Origin: Notolepis coatsorum
Taxonomy: Eukaryota; Chordata; Actinopteri; Aulopiformes; Paralepididae
Direction of reading: 5' to 3'
NCBI GenBank assembly: GCA_963971535.1
Contig: OZ020589.1
Span: forward strand, 49,638,692 to 49,702,691
DNA length: 64,000 nt
The position numbers and the translations under genes were made by a program. The notes beneath the pieces were generated by a model. It had not been told where the DNA came from. It did not search any database and was given only the letters and a program-made list of their open reading frames with translations. Below, in pieces: positions 34,703-45,763 of this stretch; position 1 is the stretch's first letter, and each line of letters opens with the position of its first letter.

Positions 34703-34814
34703 ACCTATCTTAAACCCTGTCCTCTTTTCTTGATCCTCCAATCACAACTGTTGCTTCCCCACAAAACAGTTGTGATTGGAGGATCAAGAAGAGAGGGTGG
34801 GGTTTGAGATAGGC
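34703..34814. mobile_element. Short foldback element, best-preserved copy
   Basis: The outer arms ACCTATCTTAAACCC and GGGTTTGAGATAGG and inner arms TCTTGATCCTCCAATCACAA and TTGTGATTGGAGGATCAAGA form a hairpin with a ~13-base loop. Same family as 22590-22692 and 45905-46010. Confidence 0.85.
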
Positions 34815-34954
34815 CACTTGGGGCTGCAGGAAAAGTGTTTCCTTTCCCCTGGGACCAGTGCACAGTTGTCTCTTCTACCCTTGGAATACAGAACTGCAGC
34901 TGAGTAAGATGGGGGACCCACTGAGGCTTTCAATATATGCGCGTGTGCATGTCT

Positions 34955-35322
34955 GTGAGTGTGTGTGTGTGTGTAGGTGCGTGTGTGAGTGCGTGTGTGT
35001 GTACATGTGTGTGTGTGTGTGTACTGTGCATGCCATTGCCACAGGTACCGGTGAGTGAAAGACAAAGTGTGTGACATGTAGCAGTGTATCCTGTTGAAGG
35101 ACTGAATGATGGAGAGTGTTACGCCTTAGAGAGAGAGAGTGATAAGTGAGTCTGTGTGTGTGTGTGTGTGTGTGTAAGGCTGTCTTTGTCTCACCCTGCT
35201 GTCTAGGGAATAGCCTAATTCTCCCTGGCGAGGTGTCCACTTCAATTCTCTATCACACAGAGAGATACTATTTTGCTAACCTCCCTCATGCACACTCATG
35301 CACACACACACACACACACACA
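34955..35322. repeat. TG/CA microsatellite cluster
   Basis: TG runs at 34958-35022 and 35152-35176, and a CA run at 35299-35322. Confidence 0.9.
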
Positions 35323-35594
35323 AAATCACTTATCTATAGAGCAGTGCAGAGAAAGGAGGGTCATTTCCTCTCCTGTACTATGCCTGTAATTCTACAGTAT
35401 ATTGGGTATTGACATCTTTATATTTCAAAGTATTTGCTGACATCATCAGGTAGGGCTTTGTTTGTCATGTGCATAATCTTAAAACAATTAACTGCTGCGT
35501 GGTCCCATGTAATCACACGTTCATTAGTGACGATCAAAATGTACCATTTGTATATGATGAACAAATGTTCTGAAAGATGTTCGAGATGAAATAA

Positions 35595-35597
<3 letters not shown>

Positions 35598-35682
<85 letters not shown>
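35598..35682. repeat. (CT)n microsatellite
   Basis: About 42 CT units. Confidence 0.97.
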
Positions 35683-35687
<5 letters not shown>

Positions 35688-35966
35688 TTTTGTAATGTTC
35701 CAAAAAAAGTGAAAAGAACAACAACATTGGTAACTCCTCTGCTTTGAGCACATTAAAAAATTATCAAATAAAGAAATGACCTACTGACTGAACATTTCTT
35801 CTGGAGACACTTGCGTACGACTGCCTTCTTGCTCATTGTTGTCGTTATTTATTGTTGTATCAAAGCTGTTTATTATCACTGACACCACTGTGCCATTGTT
35901 CTTTTTGCTCAGAACAGATGCACGAAGGTCTTTTATATAAGAGCAGTCACTATAAACGTGCCTTAA

Positions 35967-36091
35967 AGGAACACGCTAACATTGTGGGGAATGCGCTTAC
36001 CATCTCCAGATTAGAAGATAGACAGAGAGACAGACATCTATCTTCTTGTGTGACTGGAGAAGATGGTAAGAGAATTTCCCATAATGTTCCT
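35967..36091. mobile_element. 125-bp TTAA-flanked foldback element
   Basis: TTAA at 35963-35966 and 36092-36095; ends AGGAAC and GTTCCT; subterminal CTTACCATCTCCAG pairs with CTGGAGAAGATGGTAAG. It belongs to the AGGRA... TTAA group also seen at 54210, 60266 and 62409. Confidence 0.75.
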
Positions 36092-36099
36092 TTAAAAAT

Positions 36100-36329
36100 A
36101 AATAAAACCCACCCGATATCTTCACTGCAGTAGACAATACTTTAGAAGTATAATCTATTAAGCTTTGAGAGTTTCAGGATTTACTTGTGTACAATATCCT
36201 ACATGGTCTTAAACCCCTCCACCTCCGTCTGAATTCATTACGTCACGCATAAACTCACAGCATGATACGCATGCCGCACAACATTTGGGCCAGTCTGGCG
36301 TCTCCTTTAAGGCCAGTAACAAGTGGAAG

Positions 36330-36364
<35 letters not shown>

Positions 36365-37440
36365 TCTGGCAGATATTAAGACATGCTGTTCCTCGAGCAG
36401 CTTCAAATATGAAGTGAAAGTAATGTATTCTGTGTCACGTCTTTCTATAGTCATACATTTGTAATAAACATTGTGTTTTGGTTTAGAGAGCTTAGAACAT
36501 CATGCTCGAAACATATGATGGCCGTTCCCATGCTCAATTATGTTTCATTAGTTGCTGTAGCAATTTCTGGGTTGATACAATTTTATTTTACACAGATTTG
36601 GCTAAATTCTTTACCATTTTTGACCAACTTGAGAATTGATAAAATAGTCATAAATCCCTCCAAATCCCACATTAAGACACCAAAGCTGCATGGTATTAGC
36701 ATAGAGTGGGCTGGTATGTAATGGGGAAGTTCGTGGCTACCCACAGAACCCATTTGATAACTTGAGGTGAGAGGTCAGGGACCCATTTGAAAAAATGGCC
36801 ATGGCAGTTTTCAAAATGTAGCCTAACTTTTGGAGCATTATCCTTCATACAGTAGGTTGTCTCGTTTCCTATGATACCAATATCTTCAATCTAGCTTCTA
36901 AACCTGACCTAGCCACAACCTCTGAAAGACTGACCGTCATCTGGTCTCAGAGGGTTAAGCACCACTGTTGACATCTAAGAGAGTTACCAGGCAACTCTTG
37001 AAGACCAGTGTGCTCTTATTAAAGTCATACTGATATTAGAGAAGAAGAATGTTTTTATTCAAAAGGTAATCAACAATTATGTTACAATGGATGTTTACAG
37101 AATTAAAGGCCACACGCTCTATTGATGTAGGATGTATTACTGCATTAAAACTGTGAGGAAACAAAGTTGACTCCCTGTCTCCTATGAGGTATAGCAAGTG
37201 TGGAATGTGTAACGCCATTAGCCAAATCAACTGTCAGCAGTGAAAGTGAATAGCAAATCAAAACACTGTTATTCCCTCTTGACGTCAATATAAATGTAAA
37301 AGTGAACATTCTCTGAAACTAAAGGGCAACGAGGGTTGAAATATACACCATTACACAATGTGCTCTGCGCTTCACCCATCAATCACATTCCTGCCCCCGA
37401 GGGCTATTCGCACTTGATTGCACCACTCAACATAAAATGC
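36100..37440. other. Unassigned sequence
   Basis: AT/AC microsatellite at 36330-36363. About 36590-36850 (GAGTGGGCTGGTATGTAATG, GGTGAGAGGTCAGGGACCC) looks like a dispersed fish repeat but was not classified. No gene seen. Confidence 0.45.
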
Positions 37441-37582
37441 TACTTCTAGGCCTCTACATCCCTTTTTGTCTCCGTCGCTTCCCTCGATCTCTTCCCAGGA
37501 CTAAGCGTCCTGGCACCCTGCCTGCTGCCGGATTGATCCTCCCCGCGACTGAGATGAGTGCGAGGCCATAGGGGGGGGGCAT

Positions 37583-37726
37583 CCCCAGGGGGAAGAGAGT
37601 GCCTTTCTCCGGTCATGGCCTCGGACGCAGTCTCTCCTGGGGCCCCCGAGGCCGTGCGCTCTGGAGCCCCAGGAGAGACTGCGTCCGAGGCCATGACCGG
37701 AGAAAGGCACTCCCTTCCCCCTGGGG
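37583..37726. repeat. GC-rich near-perfect hairpin
   Basis: Arms of about 64 bp (left starts CCCCAGGGGGAAG, right ends CTTCCCCCTGGGG) differ at about two positions, around a loop of about 16 bases. The arms contain CCGGTCATGGCCTCGGACGC and its complement. Overlapping ORFs on both strands here are consequences of the palindrome. Confidence 0.92.
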
Positions 37727-37949
37727 ACTGCACCATCGTTCTGCCTGCAAGCGGAGAATGCGCCCTTCTGCGTCCGCACCAAATAGCCCGTCTCCTGCAT
37801 GGCACCTGTACACTAACGTTCCATTCTCTACTTCTTGCCTTCCTAATGAATAGAGCATACATTTAGCATTTTTAGATTATATATTAGATTAGATTTCGAT
37901 TATTGGATTATTAGATTATATATTATATAACTATATTTATTGTAGGGCA

Positions 37950-38195
37950 AATATAACTGAGAGGGCATACATACCCTCATCTTGCACCTTGTTGCCCATA
38001 TGTGCATGTCCAGAGTTATATTGTTAACGCTGCCTTTTTGTATTCTATTTTTATTTTTACTTCTCCACTGTACTATAATTCTATGACCTGTACCATGTCT
38101 TTTACTACCTGTACCTCCACTCCACCCTGCTGCTATGATGCCTGAATTTCCCCAAGGGGATCAATAAAGGAATATCTTATCTTAATACACTTAAC
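37950..38195 (+). mobile_element. L2-like LINE 3' end
   Basis: GCTGCTATGATGCCTGAATT, TCCCCAAGGGGATCAATAAA, then GGAATATCTTATCTTA. The layout fits an L2/Maui-like 3' UTR. The GC-rich hairpin upstream might belong to the same unit. Confidence 0.55.
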
Positions 38196-38199
38196 TGTA

Positions 38200-39526
38200 T
38201 GGTGGGGTTTTGTGTCTTGGTGTAAGCCTGGACTCGTGAAAGACAAAACATACTAAGGAGGTATATCTCTTTTGTCTGACCTTGGGCAACGCTGATGTGG
38301 CATTGGCACCTCCCCTTTGTGAACTCACAAACAATACAGACGTGGGCGGTGATTGTGTGTGGGGTTGGGTTTGTCGTGTGTATGAATGTAGGTAGCTATT
38401 TTTTGTAGAAGATAAAAGACAAATATACTGAATAAGTAATACAATTCACACTCACACTACAAAGCCTACGTATATTATGCCTGAATAAAGGAATCTCTTA
38501 TCTTAAATACATGACTTCCATTTTCACACCATTACACACAGGTTCATGTGGGATGTGTGCATATCTGTCCTCTGCAGGTTCTTCTGAGTGTGCCTCCAAG
38601 ATGACACCTCTTATTTGTAATTGTTTTGAGAAAGCGTGGTGTTTTTCCAGCCTTCGGGTTTAGACATGCAGTGTTACGACAGTGGCATTAGGCTGAACAC
38701 TTTATCCTTGTCGTGCACATCTGATTCCTGAGCTCAGAGACATGTGGGGTGTCCATATGGAAAAGGGTCAAGCCCTTCAGCTTTTAGCTGCAGGCCATGT
38801 TGTAGATGTGTGTGTGTATGTACATGCATGTCTATGTGTGTGCGTACACGATATGTCACATGCTTAAACCACGATGCACTGGGGACTCCCTCCAGTTCCA
38901 CGTCAGATTTGGGTGAGGGTTTCTGGTGAGGATCCAGGAGGATTTCCTCTAGACAGAGCGTGAAAACAGCATCCACCTCTCCCTCTCCCCTACTTTCTTA
39001 TTCATCCCCCGGAAGTCGGCGAGCACCAGTGCCACCGTGACCGCACCGAGTGGATTCTGTCACTGCGTCTCTTCCATCTATATAATGTTAGCAACTCGCC
39101 GTGTCAGCAGCCCAAATCAGCCCATGCATTCACGGCCTGGGGCTCTGCGGTGCTGCATCCGCTCAGCTATAGGATTTATACCACGCCATCCAGCAGCAAT
39201 GTTAGAGATGGTGATGTATTCAACCACATCTGTCCCCACCTCCTACACCCCAGGAGAGTTCAACTCGTGGACATTTCTTCTCCAGAAGATGTGCTGAGGA
39301 GGCAGAACGTGTAGATGAAATGTGGAGATTGTGTAAGCAATATCCATATAGGTCAACCCCATAACCCCCCCCCCCCACACACACACACACAATTAACCTG
39401 TATTGCGGGATTGTTTGTTTTGGTTTCTGTAATGCATTATAATCTTGTGCACATGATTATTTTTAGTTAGGTGTAATAATTAACATTGTGGATAATGAGC
39501 AACACGACTTTGAAAACACAATCACT
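38200..39526. other. Unassigned sequence with a second short LINE tail
   Basis: CCTGAATAAAGGAATCTCTTATC at 38480-38505 repeats the tail seen at 38160. A C-run/CA run lies at 39366-39390. No gene recognised; short ORFs at 38744 and 39037 lack family features. Confidence 0.5.
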
Positions 39527-39530
39527 GAAT

Positions 39531-39960
39531 TGTGGGGGACAATAATGGACAATAGAATTCACATTCATCTGGATCGAGCTGGAGCATATGTGTGTAGGTT
39601 TTTTAGATAACAGGTATTAGGGGTATATCTTATATAAGACAATTAACTAAAATGTGATCTCATTGGATGTGCCCTGACAATTAATGCTTGTATATCTTAT
39701 CGTGTGTTGTCATGTTTGTTTATGTGTTTGTTTAAAAAATAATTAAAAAATAAAATACAAAAAAAAGAATTCATATTCTGTCACCTCCATGTTCAATGTT
39801 ATGCACAGGGTGTGGTTAGAGGGCATTGACGTTATGTAGTCACACGGGTTGACGTGATGACGTATTAGTTTGTATTAAGGAAGTGGGAAGTAAACATGAG
39901 ACGTTACGTGTATTGCATCTAAACAACTGTCTGGCAGTCTGTTTGTTCCGCACTCCTACA
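39531..39960 (+). repeat. 5' LTR, carrying a 206-bp insertion
   Basis: Equivalent to the 224-bp 3' LTR except for 39569-39774, a retroposed piece ending in a poly-A-rich tract and flanked by ATTCAT (39563-39568 and 39769-39774). Outside the insertion I saw one difference from the 3' LTR (ACAACTGTC versus ACAACCGTC). Confidence 0.9.
39569..39768 (+). mobile_element. Retroposed LINE-like 3' fragment in the 5' LTR
   Basis: About 200 bp ending TAAAATACAAAAAAAA, with a 6-bp ATTCAT target duplication. It is absent from the 3' LTR, so it arrived after the gypsy element. Confidence 0.7.
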
Positions 39961-39961
39961 T

Positions 39962-39979
39962 TGGTGACTCTGACGATCG
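39962..39979 (+). promoter_or_regulatory. Primer binding site, probably tRNA-Trp
   Basis: TGGTGACTCTGACGATC begins one base after the 5' LTR. It matches the 3' end of vertebrate tRNA-Trp except for a few bases (family form TGGTGACCCCGACGTGAT). Confidence 0.6.
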
Positions 39980-40027
39980 TTTTTGGACGCTTCCAACGAC
40001 TGGATTACATTTTTTGAACAAGCAAAT

Positions 40028-40731
40028 ATGTCTGTGAACGCTGTAGCAGTGAAGCTACCGGAGTTCTGGGAGCAGCAGGCTGCTGTTTGGTTCGCGCAAA
40101 CGGAGGTGCAGTTCGCTATACGGAGGATAACAGAGGATGATACAAAGTATTATTACGTGGTATCGGCGCTCGGCGGGGCTACCGCATCCAGAGTAGCACA
40201 TCTGCTCGGGAATCCTCCGGAGGATAGTAAGTACGACACACTGAAAGACGTGCTGCTAGAAACTTTTGGTCAAACGGAGTCTGAGCGTGCACGTCAGCTA
40301 CTGTCTTTGCCGGGCTTGGGCGATGCTAAACCATCGGAGCTAATGGATCGAATGTTGGCTTTACTACCAGGCAACCACAAGCCTTGTTTTATCTTTAAGG
40401 AGCTATTCCTGCAGCAGCTACCATGGCAAGTGTGGTCGGCTTTGGCTAACTCTCCCATTATAGACTATCGGGCATTGGCTAAAGAGGCAGATTTTTCTCT
40501 GCTACACAACAGTGTCAGGTGGCTAACAATATTGTGTACCAGGTGGATGACTCTCCGCACCCTGCTGTTGCTGCTGCCCTGTCCAGAGCCCCCGCCCCGG
40601 CCCAGAGACAAAAGCCCACAGGTATGTGTTTCTACCATGCACAGTTTGGCTCTAAGGCTAGAAAATGTCTACCCCCATGTAACTACCCCCATGCCAAGGT
40701 GTCGGGAAACGAGAGGGCCAGCACCCGCTAG
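40028..40731 (+). pseudogene. gag of the CsRn1-like element, frameshifted
   Basis: The first Met in frame is at 40028 (MSVNAVAVKLPEFW), the conserved start of this Gag type, followed by WFAQTEVQFAIRRI and FGQTESERARQLL capsid motifs. Near 40500 the coding signal moves to another plus frame. That frame carries YQVDDSPHPAVAAALSR and the CFYHAQFGSKARKCLPPC zinc finger and ends at a TAG at 40729-40731. The protein would form the intracellular particle; as it stands it is broken by one frameshift. Confidence 0.8.
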
Positions 40732-40736
40732 CTGCC

Positions 40737-41870
40737 ATGAGTGTTGGCCATGAAGGCAGTTTATTATTTATTAGAGACACACTTTCTGGGCGGCGTTTTT
40801 TGTGCGACACTGGGGCCACTGTGAGCGTTTTACCCGCATCTGTTTTGGATATACAAGCCGGAGTACGGGGTTCACCACTAGAGGCGGCCAACGGCAGTCC
40901 CATACGGACCTATGGTGAACGGCATGTGACATTGTGTTTGGAGGGACAGCATTTCTCATGGACGTTTGTTACCGCTGAGGTGTCTAACCCATTGTTAGGT
41001 GCAGATTCTTTGTGTGCCCATGGGCTGCTGGTGGACATTAAAAACCGGCGCTTGGTCAGCGCAGAGACTTTTAGCTCATTCCCATGTGAACTCAGTGGTT
41101 CTAGCTCCTCAAGGCTGTCCAGTACCCTTACTGCCTCTGAGTTCTCGAGTATGTTGGCTGAGTTCCCAGTTCTTACCATGCCAACTTTTTCAGCAGCTAC
41201 AGCTAAGCACGGTGTGGAACATTATATACCGACTGCAGGCCCGCCAGTACATGCCCGTGCACGGCGCCTGGATCCAGGTAAACTGGCTATTGCTAAAGCG
41301 GAGTTTGAGGCGATGGAGTGCCTCGGCATAGTGCGCCGGTCCAATAGCCCCTGGGCCTCGCCACTCCATATGGTGCCAAAGGCCGCCGGAGGTTGGCGCC
41401 CGTGTGGTGATTATCGTCGCCTGAATGATGCTACGACCCCTGACCGCTATCCTATACCACACATTCAGGACTTTTCATCTCGCCTTGCGGGGAAGGTCAT
41501 ATTTTCTAAAGTGGACCTGGTTCGTGGTTATCACCAGGTGCCGGTGCAGTCACAGGACATTTCCAAGACCGCGGTAATCACCCCTTTCGGGCTTTTTGAG
41601 TTCCTCCGCATGCCTTTTGGGCTCAAGAACGCTGCCCAAGCATTTCAGCGCCTCATGGACAGTGTGTTAAGGGACCTGCCTTTCCTGTTCATTTATTTAG
41701 ATGACATCCTCATCGCCAGCTCCTCCAGGGCTGAACACATGGTTCACCTCCGCACACTTTTTGAGCGCCTGAGTCAGCATGGCTTGATTCTTAACCCAGC
41801 CAAGTGCCAGTTTGGACTGCGAATAATTGATTTCCTCGGGCACCGCATCACAAAGGATGGGGCAGTGCCT
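40737..41870 (+). pseudogene. pol part 1: protease and reverse transcriptase
   Basis: Starts at ATG 40737, six bases past the gag stop and in another frame. The aspartic protease has [13 protein letters not shown] and a LLGADSL flap/end motif. The RT runs from [17 protein letters not shown] through [48 protein letters not shown] and the [11 protein letters not shown] catalytic block to FLGHRIT. All RT catalytic residues are present. A frameshift near 41865-41880 cuts it from RNase H. Confidence 0.88.
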
Positions 41871-43135
41871 CTGCCATCAAGTGCAGGCTCTGAGCGAGTT
41901 TCCGCAGCCCTCCACCGTCCGGGCACTACAGGAATTTTTGGGTATGGTGAATTTTTATCATCGCTTTGTGCCTGGCGCAGCCCAGCTCATGCAGCCCCTC
42001 TACGAGGCACTCAAGGGCAAACCTGCTAAGCTCACTCTCACTTGGACAGAGGAGATGGAGGGAGCTTTTAAAAACACTAAGCAAGCCCTGGCTACAGCGG
42101 CCATGTTGGCGCACCCATTACCTGAGGCGCAGATCGCTCTCACAACCGACGCATCGGATTATGCTGTTGGGGCAGTGTATGAGCAGCTAGTCGATGGTCA
42201 CTGGCAACCCCTTGCCTTTTTTAGTCGGCAGCTCAGAGCCAGTGAGCGCAATTACAGCACCTTTGACCGGGAGCTCCTCAGCCTCTATCTGGCGGTACGG
42301 CATTTCCGTTTCCTGTTGGAGGGCCGACCATTCACAGCATTTGTCGATCACAAACCGTTGACCTTTGCTATGGCCAAGGTCTCAGAGCCATGGTCCGCTC
42401 GCCAGCAACGCCAGTTGTCCTCCATCTCGGAGTTTACAACAGACATCCAACATGTGGCCGGGAAGGACAACCCTGTCGCCAACTGCCTCTCTCGTGCTAT
42501 CATCAGTACGGTCCACCTCGGGATTGATTATGCACAGATGGCAGCCGATCAGCTTTCCGACAAGGACGTCCAGGCATGTAGGACCACCGATACAGGTCTT
42601 CAGTTGGCGGACATCTCTTTTAATGACACTGGTTCTACGCTCCTGTGTGACATCTCACTTGGGCAGCCTCGCCCTGTTGTCCCTGCCGCTTGGAGGAGGC
42701 GTGTTTTCGACGCCCTTCACTGCCTTTCTCACCCGGGCAGGAAACCATCTCAGCTGTTGGTGGCAGCCAAGTTCGTCTGGCACGGTCTTAAAAAGGATGT
42801 TCGGGATTGGGCTAATGCTTGTCTAGAGTGTCAACGGGCCAAGGTACACCGCCACACCAAGGCCCCACTAACCCCTTTCAATATGCCTGAAAGGCGGTTT
42901 GATCATGTGCACATAGACTTGGTTGGGCCACTGCCACCATCACACGGTTGCACCCACCTCCTTACCATGATTGACAGGACAACCCGTTGGCCAGAGGCCG
43001 TGCCACTATCTTCAACTACATCTGCCGACATTGCACAAGCATTCATCGGCACCTGGGTTGCCCGTTTTGGTGCTCCATCGGATATAACCTCCGACCGGGG
43101 GCCTCAGTTTACATCGGAGCTCTGGAATGCTGTGG
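41871..43135 (+). pseudogene. pol part 2: RNase H and integrase core
   Basis: In the next frame: [14 protein letters not shown] (RT connection), LTTDASDYAVGAVYEQ with the RNase H Asp and YSTFDRELLSLY with its Glu, then FVDHKPLTFA. The integrase zinc domain (H...H, then ACLECQRAK) and core HIDLVGPLPPS plus TSDRGPQFTSELW give the first two catalytic acidic residues. A second frameshift near 43130 precedes the catalytic Glu. Confidence 0.87.
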
Positions 43136-43371
43136 CCCAGGGTAAAGCTGCACCGTACAACGGCTTATCACCCTCAAGCCAATGGACTGTGCGAGAGGTT
43201 TCATAGGTTAATGAAGGCCGCATTCAGGGACAGTCTTCGGGACAATGGGTGGGTTGACAGACTTCCGTGGGTCATGCTGGGCCACCGATCAGCCCCTAAG
43301 GAAGATCTTCAGTCCTCCTCAGCTGAACTGGTTTATGGGCAGCCATTGCGAGTCCCCGGGGATTTCATGCC
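43136..43371 (+). pseudogene. pol part 3: integrase C-terminal half
   Basis: A third frame carries TTAYHPQANGLCERFHR, which includes the integrase catalytic Glu, then LPWVMLGHRSAPKEDL and AELVYGQPLRVPGDF. It runs to 43371, where a solo LTR is inserted. The sequence continues in the same frame at 44112 after the insertion. Confidence 0.82.
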
Positions 43372-44106
43372 TGTTACATCCCAATGTATATATTCCCCAG
43401 TGTGTGTCTCCATGTGTGTGTGTTCTCCATTTTTCTTTCCTCCCTCCAGCCATTGTTCCCTCCACCATTGGTCCCTGCCAGGCCTGCCCTTCCATTACCC
43501 AGCACAGCACCGATTGGTGGATGGTTTTCCAGACTCCAACACTCAATCAACACCACCCAATCATGGATCACCACACACCTGTTAAAACATGGCTTCTCCC
43601 TTCAGTCTTTCTCTCTCTCTGGCATGAGGCTAGGCCTAGTGTTATTTTGTGGCATTGTACTTTGATAATATCCCTTTTTGTTTATAGGCCTTTGTAATAG
43701 TGAAAGTGCCTTTGTGATTGTATGGCCGCAGAGAGAGCATTGTTACCTATAGATTGTTTTGTTATGTTTCCATTTTGTTGTATGTATCATTAATGTGTTT
43801 TTCTCTCTTTCTCAGGAAGCACAGATGGGGTGAGCTGCCATTTCCTTTGGATATTGTTTTCTCCTGTTTTGGTTAGGTAAGAGTAGTTTAGGTAATGTAA
43901 TTTATTTTACCATAGATTAGATTGGGTTTATTTGGAGTATAGTGGTGTTTGTTTGTTGTTTTGGCCTGGGCTCACCCCTGAGCTACATGTGCTTCCTTTG
44001 CATCTCTCAATAAATATCATTGTTGTTTACAAATGTGGTCCATCTTTTCTGTCAACCAACTGTTATGTTACAGCCCTTTACCCTTAGACACACAGGGGTC
44101 GTAACA
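43372..44106 (+). mobile_element. Solo LTR of another retrotransposon
   Basis: Starts TGTTACATCCC and ends GGGGTCGTAACA, with a TGTTAC/GTAACA 6-bp inverted end. ATGCC is duplicated at 43367-43371 and 44107-44111. An AATAAA lies near 44010. At 735 bp with no internal genes it fits a solo LTR left by LTR-LTR recombination. It interrupts the gypsy pol; removing it and one ATGCC restores the frame, which confirms the boundaries. Confidence 0.9.
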
Positions 44107-44526
44107 ATGCCCAACACCACAACGCCTTGGTCTGCTGGCCAGCAACGGTCTGTTTTCCTGGACAATGCCAAGGTATTTAGGCCGGTGCCTACGTCACAGC
44201 ACATTGTGCCCCAGGCTTATATTCCACCTGATCTCCATACAGCAAAGTACGTCTTTGTCCGCCATGATGCCCATCGGTCGCCACTACGGCCACCATATGA
44301 GGGGCCTTTTCATGTTCTGGAGACAGGGGACAAGTCATTTGTAGTCGAAATAGGAGGGAAACCGGACCACATTTCAGTGGACCGTCTGAAACCGGCTCAT
44401 GTGGACCTGGACCGTCCGGTTCCTGTAGTTCAGCCGCCGCGGCCGCCCTCCGGCCATCAGAACCTCAGACCGCCCTCCGGGGTCTACGGGTTCCACCATG
44501 ACGCAGGGTTTCCCCCTGGCCGTTAA
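44107..44526 (+). pseudogene. pol part 4: post-integrase tail
   Basis: Continues pol after the solo LTR in the same frame. It has KYVFVRHDAHRSPLRPPYEG, FHVLETGDKSFVVEIGGK and HISVDRLKPAHVD, the conserved integrase C-terminal beta domain of this gypsy group (GPF/Y-like). A Pro-rich end runs to a TAA at 44524-44526. A few Gly-rich bases before 44662 serve as the polypurine tract. Confidence 0.8.
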
Positions 44527-44661
44527 GTCCTCAGACCACCCTCTGGTGGTAACTGGTCCCGTCGCTACACAGACTCTGGACACCCGAAGCCGCTTCGGCA
44601 GGATTTTACGGGGTCCTCAACGGCTCATGCTGCCAGTTCTTGTGAATTCTGGGGGGGCGCA

Positions 44662-44885
44662 TGTGGGGGACAATAATGGACAATAGAATTCACATTCATA
44701 TTCTGTCACCTCCATGTTCAATGTTATGCACAGGGTGTGGTTAGAGGGCATTGACGTTATGTAGTCACACGGGTTGACGTGATGACGTATTAGTTTGTAT
44801 TAAGGAAGTGGGAAGTAAACATGAGACGTTACGTGTATTGCATCTAAACAACCGTCTGGCAGTCTGTTTGTTCCGCACTCCTACA
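44662..44885 (+). repeat. 3' LTR
   Basis: 224 bp, TG...CA, preceded by a GGGGGGGCGCA polypurine-type tract. Almost identical to the uninterrupted parts of the 5' LTR. Confidence 0.92.
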
Positions 44886-44889
44886 GAAT

Positions 44890-44980
44890 CACTTTTTCCC
44901 CCCTATTTCCCTAGCTCTATTTTTTGTCCTGATTGTGAAGCGACCTTGGGTAATATGAAAGGCGCTATATAAATTTGATC

Positions 44981-45064
<84 letters not shown>
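44890..45064 (+). mobile_element. SINE/LINE tail with (ATT)n
   Basis: GAAGCGACCTTGGGTAATAT, GAAAGGCGCTATATAAATTT and then about 27 ATT units. The gypsy element inserted next to this repeat's 3' part. Confidence 0.65.
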
Positions 45065-45065
<1 letters not shown>

Positions 45066-45309
45066 TATGATGCCTTACAATGAGATTGCAAGCCAATACA
45101 AGTCACCAAAGCTGGTCATTATTACTTTCAGTGTAATGTAATCATATTGTAAGGTATAATCTTTTACTGAAATCAGTTAAGAGTCGGAATGACTATAGTC
45201 ACAGCTTAAATCAGTAGTTCTCAATGTGGAGTACATGGATCCTAAGGGCATTCTAGGGGTTCCACAGAACCACATGCCCAATGTGAGAGTGTATAAAAGT
45301 GACTATTCT

Positions 45310-45763
45310 TTATTTACATTTCTTTCATTCTATTTATTTTTGGGCTTTCTGTATTTTTCACCCATCCCAATTTAGTTGTTATGCCAATTCCCTTCCTGGT
45401 CGTTGCGTGCATTGCCCCACTGTCAGCCTGGGGAGGGTGTAGAACTACCACATGCCTCCTTCGATACATGTGGAGTCGCCAGCCGCTTCTCTTCACCTGA
45501 CAGCGAGGAGTTTCACTGGGGGAGTGTGCAGAGGTTCACGCTATTACCCCTAGATCCCCTCCCTGCTGAACAGGCACCCGACCGACCAGTAGGAGTTGCA
45601 GTTTACAACGACCAGGACACATACCCCACCGGCTTCCCACCCACTAACACTGCCAATTGTGTTAGTAGGGACAACTGACCAAGCCGGAGGTACCGCCGAC
45701 AGCTGGATTCGATCCCAGAGTCTCTGCGGTGGTAAGCGAGTGCTTATTCTACCCAGCCGCACA
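45310..45763 (-). mobile_element. tRNA-derived SINE with 15-bp target duplication
   Basis: AAAAGTGACTATTCT at 45295-45309 and 45764-45778. The minus-strand head carries GCGGCTGGGTAGAATAAGCA and box B GGGATCGAATCC. Confidence 0.88.

Larger units (their letters stand above)
39531..44885 (+). mobile_element. Ty3/gypsy LTR retrotransposon, CsRn1-like
   Basis: Two LTRs start TGTGGGGGACAATAATGG and end CACTCCTACA; GAAT flanks both sides (39527-39530, 44886-44889). The primer site TGGTGACTCTGACG after the 5' LTR resembles one for tRNA-Trp. Gag has a C-F-Y-H...KARKC-x3-C finger. Both features, and a 4-bp duplication, are typical of the CsRn1 clade. Pol order is PR-RT-RNaseH-IN. Frameshifts in gag, after RT and in IN, plus a solo LTR, make this copy inactive even though its LTRs are nearly identical. 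Confidence 0.9.

Noticed and set aside
37446-37866. Several 80-138-aa ORFs on both strands
   Set aside because: Mirror images produced by the 64-bp-arm palindrome.
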